NCBI GenBank assembly: GCA_032622095.1 | Contig: CP136061.1 | Span: 43,779,797-43,843,796 of the forward strand | Direction of reading: 5' to 3' | Length of the DNA: 64,000 nt | DNA from: Siphonodentalium dalli | Taxonomy: Eukaryota; Mollusca; Scaphopoda; Gadilida; Siphonodentaliidae | Part shown: positions 59,006 through 64,000 of the stretch, one piece after another | Layout: each line of letters starts with the position of its first letter | Position numbering within the stretch: position 1 is the first letter of the stretch | Made by a program: the position numbers and the translations under genes | The notes under the pieces: model-generated | The model's database searches: none | What the model was told of the DNA's origin: nothing | The model's input: only the letters and a program-made list of their open reading frames with translations

Positions 59006-59704
59006 TAGGGGCTTGTTACATGAGCGGGACAAATCGGTTAGCCGGGACAACCCGGTCTGCCGGGTGCCTAGGTCCTCTGTGCTGGCTGACTAAAATAATG
59101 GTGTGCTGTTACATGAGCCGCGTCAACTCGTCAAACCGAGTTCGCTGGGACAACTCGGTTAGCTAGCTGGGACAACTCGGTTAGCTAGTTGGGACAACTC
59201 GGTTGACGTTGACTACCGAGTTGTCCCAGCTAACCGAGTTGTCTCAGCTCACATAACAGCATGATTGATTTGTCCCCGCAGACTGTGTTGTCTCGGCTAA
59301 GTGTACCTTCAGACGACCACGATACACATCGTAAGTGGAGGGATCGGGCCCGACGAGATCGTGGATAGTTTGTTCAGACGATTGCGATGTCACGTGCATT
59401 ATTCTATCGTAGGTTGTTCTAAAGCATGTGATTGACTACCCTACGACCATTTCCAGCTACGATTTTTACATACACACGACTGCGATTACGTCGCAAGTGG
59501 ATGTAACCAAGGATACGCCACGATATCGTATCTAAAATCAAACACTGTCTGATATTATTTTTTGTTCTACGATTTAGACGTGAGCATGCGCACTCCATCT
59601 TCCTGTTACTTCCTACGACGAAAATCCTTCCACTTACGATTGTATCGTGGTCGTCTGAAGGTTTACTAACCGAGATGTCCCGGCTCATGTAACATAACAA
59701 GCCC
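59006..59704. mobile_element. Outer TIR element with CGGTTAGC / GGGACAACTC motifs
   Basis: GGGGCTTGTTACATGAGC at 59007 is mirrored by GCTCATGTAACATAACAAGCCC ending at about 59703. Just inside, GGGACAAATCGGTTAG faces CTAACCGAGATGTCCC. The left part carries about six GGGACAACTCGGTTAG-type words in both orientations (59030-59250), so subterminal palindromes are dense. A second element is nested in it. Confidence 0.8.
59305..59662. mobile_element. Nested 358-bp TIR element
   Basis: Perfect 22-bp inverted ends begin ACCTTCAGACGACCACGATA at 59305 and are repeated in complement at 59641-59662. The interior has several CGTAAGTGG, TACGA and ATCGTGG words in both orientations. It sits inside the element at 59006-59704. 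I could not find a clean target duplication. The minus-strand frame at 59419-59706 crosses both elements and is not a gene. Confidence 0.85.
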
Positions 59705-60101
59705 ACGCGAGGAAATTCTTAATTTATTTTATAAGTCAACAAGACAGGTAACAAGAAATTCAATTAATTGAGGAAAAACACCCACTGTCCTGAGTGGTAT
59801 TGATAAGCTATTCGGGGGGGGGGGGTCTACCACTTCGCATACAAAATAACACGAATGACACCAACAGCTTGGATGTGAGAATAATCCACCATATATGGTA
59901 GATATTCAACCAGACTGTGCTTAAGTTTCTCAATTGGTGACTGATGTACATATACAGTACACACAAATAGTAATAACAATTAACGTTGTGATTTTGAAAT
60001 TAACCATGCTAGAATATTGACGGTAAGGTTGTATTAACTACTACGAGCATAATAATAGTACTATTCTTTTATAATATATGTGGGCATGATGTATGGAAAT
60101 A

Positions 60102-60585
60102 TTAAAGGTACCGGTACTCAATCCGATAAAACTCATCTCAATTACTATTTCAATGGCTTCGGGGGTCAAAAATATTTGATTCGAGTCGAGGAAGTCACCC
60201 ATCAAAGCTCAGATTTGTTAGATATCGATTTTAGAAATCTATTATTTTTCATTATCGGGAATTCTTTCTGGCCCAGAAGACATTCAAAATTGCGTACCCT
60301 GATTATAGAGTTATCCATCCTTGTCTGTTTGAATAGAGTTTTGGTGTAAAATCTCGAGCAGGTTACCAAATTGACGGCAGTTATTAGTACTCATCTCGAG
60401 CAATTAACAAATTTCAAAAATCAATATCTAATAACTCTGAGCTTTGTTTGATGGTTTCCTCGACTCGAATCAAATTTGTTTTACCTCCAAAGCCAAAGAA
60501 ATAGTAATATAGGACCCTCTGATCGGATTGTTGTTGTTGGAATATGTTGAGATGGGGACCCTCTTTTCGGATTGAGTACCTTTAA
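60102..60585. mobile_element. TTAA-flanked MITE with AGGTAC ends, copy 3
   Basis: It starts AGGTACCGGTACTCAATCCG at 60106 and ends GGATTGAGTACCT at 60581, with TTAA on both sides. It shares ATTACTATTTC..TGGCTTCGG, the TTCGAGTCGAGGAA word and a CAAAGCTCAGA word with copies 1 and 2, but is longer (476 bp). The right end is locally duplicated (TCGGATTG near 60531 and again at 60567). The frame at 60080-60349 lies within the element. Confidence 0.85.
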
Positions 60586-60639
60586 AGGACAAACCAATAG
60601 TTACAATACAATTATAACTGGTTTTTTTTAATTAAGAGC

Positions 60640-61075
60640 AAGAAGAGCTAATTGTGCTTAAGCACAATAAGGGATATTCCTTATTGCGCTTATAAGCTCA
60701 ATAAGGGAATCTCTATTGTGCTTAAGCACAATAAGGGAATATTTAATTGCGCTTAAGCGCAATGAAGAATATTCAAATTTCGCTGATAAAACCTAATAAT
60801 GAATCTCTTATTAAAGAATAATATATTATATATAGTACATAAACTCCTTATAATACAGATGGTGTAGTCCATCTCCATTCTCCATGGCACAATGGGTGGA
60901 ACAAATATAGGATTATTCTAATATTTGCAGAAGGGTGATCTAATGAGAGATATATTAATTGTGTGTAAGTGGAATGGGAAGTAATTGCGGTTAAGCATAA
61001 TAAGGAATGTCTTATTGCATTCTCATTGGGCTTAAGCGCAATTAGAGATTCCTTAAGTTATTGCGGTTAATCGAA
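60640..61075. repeat. CTTAAG-centred palindrome cluster
   Basis: ATTGTGCTTAAGCACAAT, an 18-bp perfect palindrome, occurs near 60651 and 60715. ATTGCGCTTAAGCGCAAT is near 60753. Related half-sites (TTGCGGTTAAGCATAAT, GGGCTTAAGCGCAATTAG) appear near 60985-61045. The two palindrome clusters bracket about 220 bp of ordinary AT-rich DNA, as in elements with subterminal palindromes. Confidence 0.8.
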
Positions 61076-61089
61076 ATTGTCTATTAAAT

Positions 61090-61445
61090 GTCAATTTTGA
61101 TTCCCATAGAGATCATCAATGATGTCTATGCGCAAGGGCGACGTGCCAATCTTCTCTATTGGGATTCCAATTGTTGGCTCATTAAATATGCACATATGCT
61201 TAAGATACAGTCGCGCATGAAGCGCGCTCCCGTAAGTCGGGTTTTGGATCCCAGTTAATGAAAATATAATTGAAATAATCGGTTTTCCCCAATAAACAAC
61301 CATATATTCAATATACATGTTTTGGAGCAGAATTAGGCAGTCCATATTGGACACCATCATGGAATTTATTTTTTTTGGTTTAATTTTCACACATATTTAT
61401 TAGTTATGTGGATGGAGTTCTCATTAAACCTCACATCCTTATATT
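61090..61445. other. No supported gene
   Basis: The minus-strand 99-residue frame at 61091-61390 has no recognisable motif. The stretch AGTCGCGCATGAAGCGCGCTCC at about 61211 is a small hairpin. Confidence 0.4.
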
Positions 61446-61938
61446 GGTTACAGTAATGCCCAAAGTAATTGACCACTTAACCACATCAGAATTATTGGTA
61501 ATTTTTCAGGATTTAAAATCCTGAAAAATTACCAATAATTATGCTGTGGTTAAGTGGTGAATTACTTTGGACATTACTGTACGAGGATTGAGTTATCATT
61601 ACACCTCAAATCCTTATATTGGTTACAGTAATGCCCAAATTAATTGAACACTTAACCACAGCAGAATTATGGGTATTTGTTCAGCATTTAAAATCCTGAC
61701 AACTTACCCATTATTATGCTGTGGTTAAGTGGTCAATTACTTTGTACATTACTGTATGAGGATTGAGTTATCATTACACCTCAAATCCTTATATTGGTTA
61801 CAGTAATGCCCAAAGTAATTGACCACTTAACCACAGCAGAATTATGGGTATTTTTTCAGCATTTAAAATCCTGACAAATTACCAATAATTATGCTGTGGT
61901 TAAGTGGTCAATTACTTTGGACATTACTGTATGAGGAT
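61446..61938. repeat. Triple tandem array of mariner-like palindromes
   Basis: A palindromic unit running TACAGTAATGCCCAAAGTAA to TTACTTTGGACATTACTGTA, centred on GATTTTAAAATC-like sequence, occurs three times (61449, 61624, 61799) with a 175-bp period. Each arm carries GACCACTTAACCACAGCA. Units are separated by a conserved GAGTTATCATTACACCTC spacer. A TACAGTAATG end beside TA-rich flanks is typical of Tc1/mariner-type MITEs. Single MITEs seldom come in head-to-tail triplets, so the array probably arose by duplication after insertion. Confidence 0.92.
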
Positions 61939-61944
61939 GGAGTT

Positions 61945-62229
61945 AAACCTCACATGAGTGTGTTGGGGATTTGGACCTTGACTTGGGACCTTTTGTTTTT
62001 AACGCGACAAATGCGCATACACCTTATACACAAATTTCTTATGTAACCAGAGTTTTTCTTGGATAAGATGAGTTTGAAGCCTGCTTACATTTCAAAATGT
62101 CGTCAGTTTTATATTGTCTGCAGCGGAACTCAACGCGTTGAAGCAAAAGTTACAAAAGATAAAATGTGTATGTAACGAGACTATAATACAACTGAAAAAA
62201 TAAATTGAGGGAGGGGTGGGCGATACAGG
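61945..62229. other. No gene seen
   Basis: Ordinary AT-rich sequence without notable structure. Confidence 0.5.
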
Positions 62230-62900
62230 GAACTAAGGGTTGAACCGATATAAATTTGTAGAGCAATAACGACCAATGTTGACACATTATGCATCTGAAC
62301 TCAGAGATCAACTCTACTGTTGCAACAATGCTTTAAAATAGGGGGGTGTCAGAATCTTAGTCATCTCTATATAGTGCCAGAATAGTCATTTATGGACTTC
62401 TATAAGATGTTGGGTTGGTTATATGGACTCGGAGAAAAAGTTGTTTGTACCGATGAACTGACATAAATTAGTGGAGCGATGTTGCATCGCGACTGTACTA
62501 AAGCAGCAATGATATCAAATTGGGGGCGGGGGTCTGAAATTATCTATCTCTATAGATGGCACCAGGTTTATATAGAAAGGAATAGCAATTGATATACGTA
62601 TACGGTATACTATAGTAATACCATAGACAAATAAGTACAAGTATCACATGATAAAATATTACGTAACGTGACTATACCGATGAAAGAAAGAAATAAATTG
62701 GACCGGGATTAGAGGTTGGGTTGGTTATATGTTGATAATTGGATATGGAATTCATACCGATGAAACGATACAAATTAGTGGAGCGATAAAGACCAATGTT
62801 GACATTTAGTCAGGCTACGCGGGAGAAAATAGGGGTTGATACGATAGACCGAAATAAATTTGTCGGGTAATAATGACCAATGTTGACCTATAAAGTAACG
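62230..62900 (+). repeat. Four diverged units with GACCAATGTTGAC
   Basis: A landmark, ACCGAT..AAATT.GT.GAGCAATAA.GACCAATGTTGACA, recurs near 62244, 62452, 62756 and 62840. Words such as GGTTGGTTATATG lie between the units. Spacing is irregular (about 80-300 bp), so this is an eroded tandem or nested array. Confidence 0.6.
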
Positions 62901-62994
62901 CGACTGTACTGTCGGATAATTATCAGGTGTAACCGGTCAAATATGGACTCTAGTCTAGTGACCAATATAGAACAGCTCAGAAAACATTCGCAGG

Positions 62995-63535
62995 GCCCTA
63001 AAATTTATTTAACACCGCATTTGCCATTAAAATCAATTTATATCGATAAAACTGTCATTTTTCAAAATTTTAAGCTGAGACTTGGAGTGTGTGGGTGGGA
63101 TACCTATATATTGCTAAATTGACAGAGTACAGCACGTAATTATGTTTTAGATGGAAGAAATGAATTTTTTTCAATGATAAAATTTAACATGGAATTTACC
63201 ATTAACATCGATTTATGTCGATAAAACTGTCTTTTTTCAAACCTTTAGGCTGAGACTTGGTGCATGTGCGTGGGATACATATATGTTCCTAAAATGACAG
63301 AGTCCATCGCTTAATTATGTTTTAGATGGAAGAAATTGAATTTTTTTCGATGATAAATTTTAACATGGAATTGTCCCATTCAAATCTATTTATGTCGATA
63401 AAACTGTTATTTTTCAAAAATTTAAGCTGAGACTCGGTGTTTCTGCGTGGAATACCTATATATTCCGAAAACGGTAGGGTTAAGCACGTAATTATCTTTT
63501 AGATGGAAGAAATTGATTTGTTTGGATGATAAAAA
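62995..63535 (+). repeat. Three tandem units of about 177 bp
   Basis: The landmark CGATAAAACTGT recurs at 63043, 63219 and 63395. Each is followed in order by TTTTTCAAA, AGCTGAGACT.GG, GTGGGATACNTATAT and TTTTAGATGGAAGAAAT. Units look about 80-85 percent identical. The frame at 62880-63122 starts in the first unit and is a by-product. Confidence 0.9.
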
Positions 63536-64000
63536 TCCAGCGTAAAATAATCGCCAATGGAGGCTTCGCTTCGCATGGTTGGCAATTATCACGATACACA
63601 GGGAACACTTTGACGTTCGTACTCATATTTCACCAATTTTTGTACCTGGCTTTCCAATCCTAAGTTTCAAGGGGAAATGTCTAATTTTACTCTATTTGTC
63701 GTTATATACATATTATACATATTTATCACACCATTTATTATTCATTTTCATAAAAAAAAAAGAAAAAAAAAGCCGAAGATGACATGTTTAAACTGTTTGA
63801 AGCACGAATTTGGCGATAACTTATCAGAGTACGTTATACTTGTGATAGTTACGTTACGCACACGTGTTCCAATATCCTATTGCGATAATCGCTTAACCCT
63901 TCAGTTTTCAACGGCATTTCAATTGGTTGAAATTTAAATTTCTCAAGTTCCAGCTCAACACGAATCTAGTGACCTAATTGGTAGAAATACTTTAGCAGTA
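63536..64000. other. No supported gene at the right edge
   Basis: Two overlapping frames (63579-63937) share an A-rich stretch near 63752-63772 and show no motif. A small inverted pair, TCGCCAATGGAGGCTTCGCT and CATGGTTGGCAA, lies at about 63551-63587. Confidence 0.45.

Overview
This window looks like non-coding, repeat-dominated DNA from an invertebrate animal nucleus. By eye it is AT-rich (roughly a third GC). The pattern best fits a mollusc or another lophotrochozoan: many short palindromes built on ACATGTA, GGGAGATAACTC-type repeat fragments, and several non-LTR retrotransposon remnants. That assignment is inference; no host marker gene is present. I find no rRNA, tRNA or CRISPR, and no complete single-copy host gene. 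Almost every long open frame is a transposon remnant or a by-product of tandem repeats.

Layout. Bases 1-1.4 kb are plain AT-rich DNA. A near-perfect 1.75-kb tandem duplication fills 1.43-4.92 kb. From 5 to 13 kb lie diverged dispersed repeats, a LINE tail, a minisatellite and two target-site-bounded MITEs (TTA and TTAA types). From 13.4 to 24.2 kb there are palindromic subterminal-type repeats, a five-unit tandem array, a TA-flanked MITE, a broken DDE-type transposase-like gene (19.4-21.7 kb) between direct repeats, and a TIR element filled with GATATC palindromes. At 27.1 kb a TTAA-flanked MITE abuts an inverted dispersed repeat.

The centrepiece is 30,451-36,938. It is a 6.5-kb foldback-type element with about 1.54-kb inverted arms made of a 300-bp end plus mirrored 205-bp tandem units. 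Thirty units are counted in total (7 one way, 23 the other), and the element is flanked by an 8-bp near-identical target duplication. It encodes nothing recognisable, so mobility would have to be supplied in trans.

The 39.9-42.2 kb stretch is a recent 5'-truncated LINE insertion with an open 507-codon frame, poly-A tail and 11-bp target duplication. A LINE ORF1 (gag-like) pseudogene lies at 43.6-44.4 kb. A 3.2-kb element with roughly 470-bp inverted arms (45.4-48.6 kb) carries diverged internal tandem repeats and a nested hAT-type element with a perfect 8-bp duplication. From 53 to 64 kb come a 57-bp palindromic minisatellite, a 262-bp near-perfect palindrome, three related TTAA-flanked elements, a nested pair of TIR elements, a triple array of mariner-like palindromes, and two tandem arrays.

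The parts do not form a pathway. The window is a stratified record of mobile-element activity. The youngest layers by sequence identity are the 1.75-kb duplication, the foldback element, the LINE and the nested hAT-type MITE.
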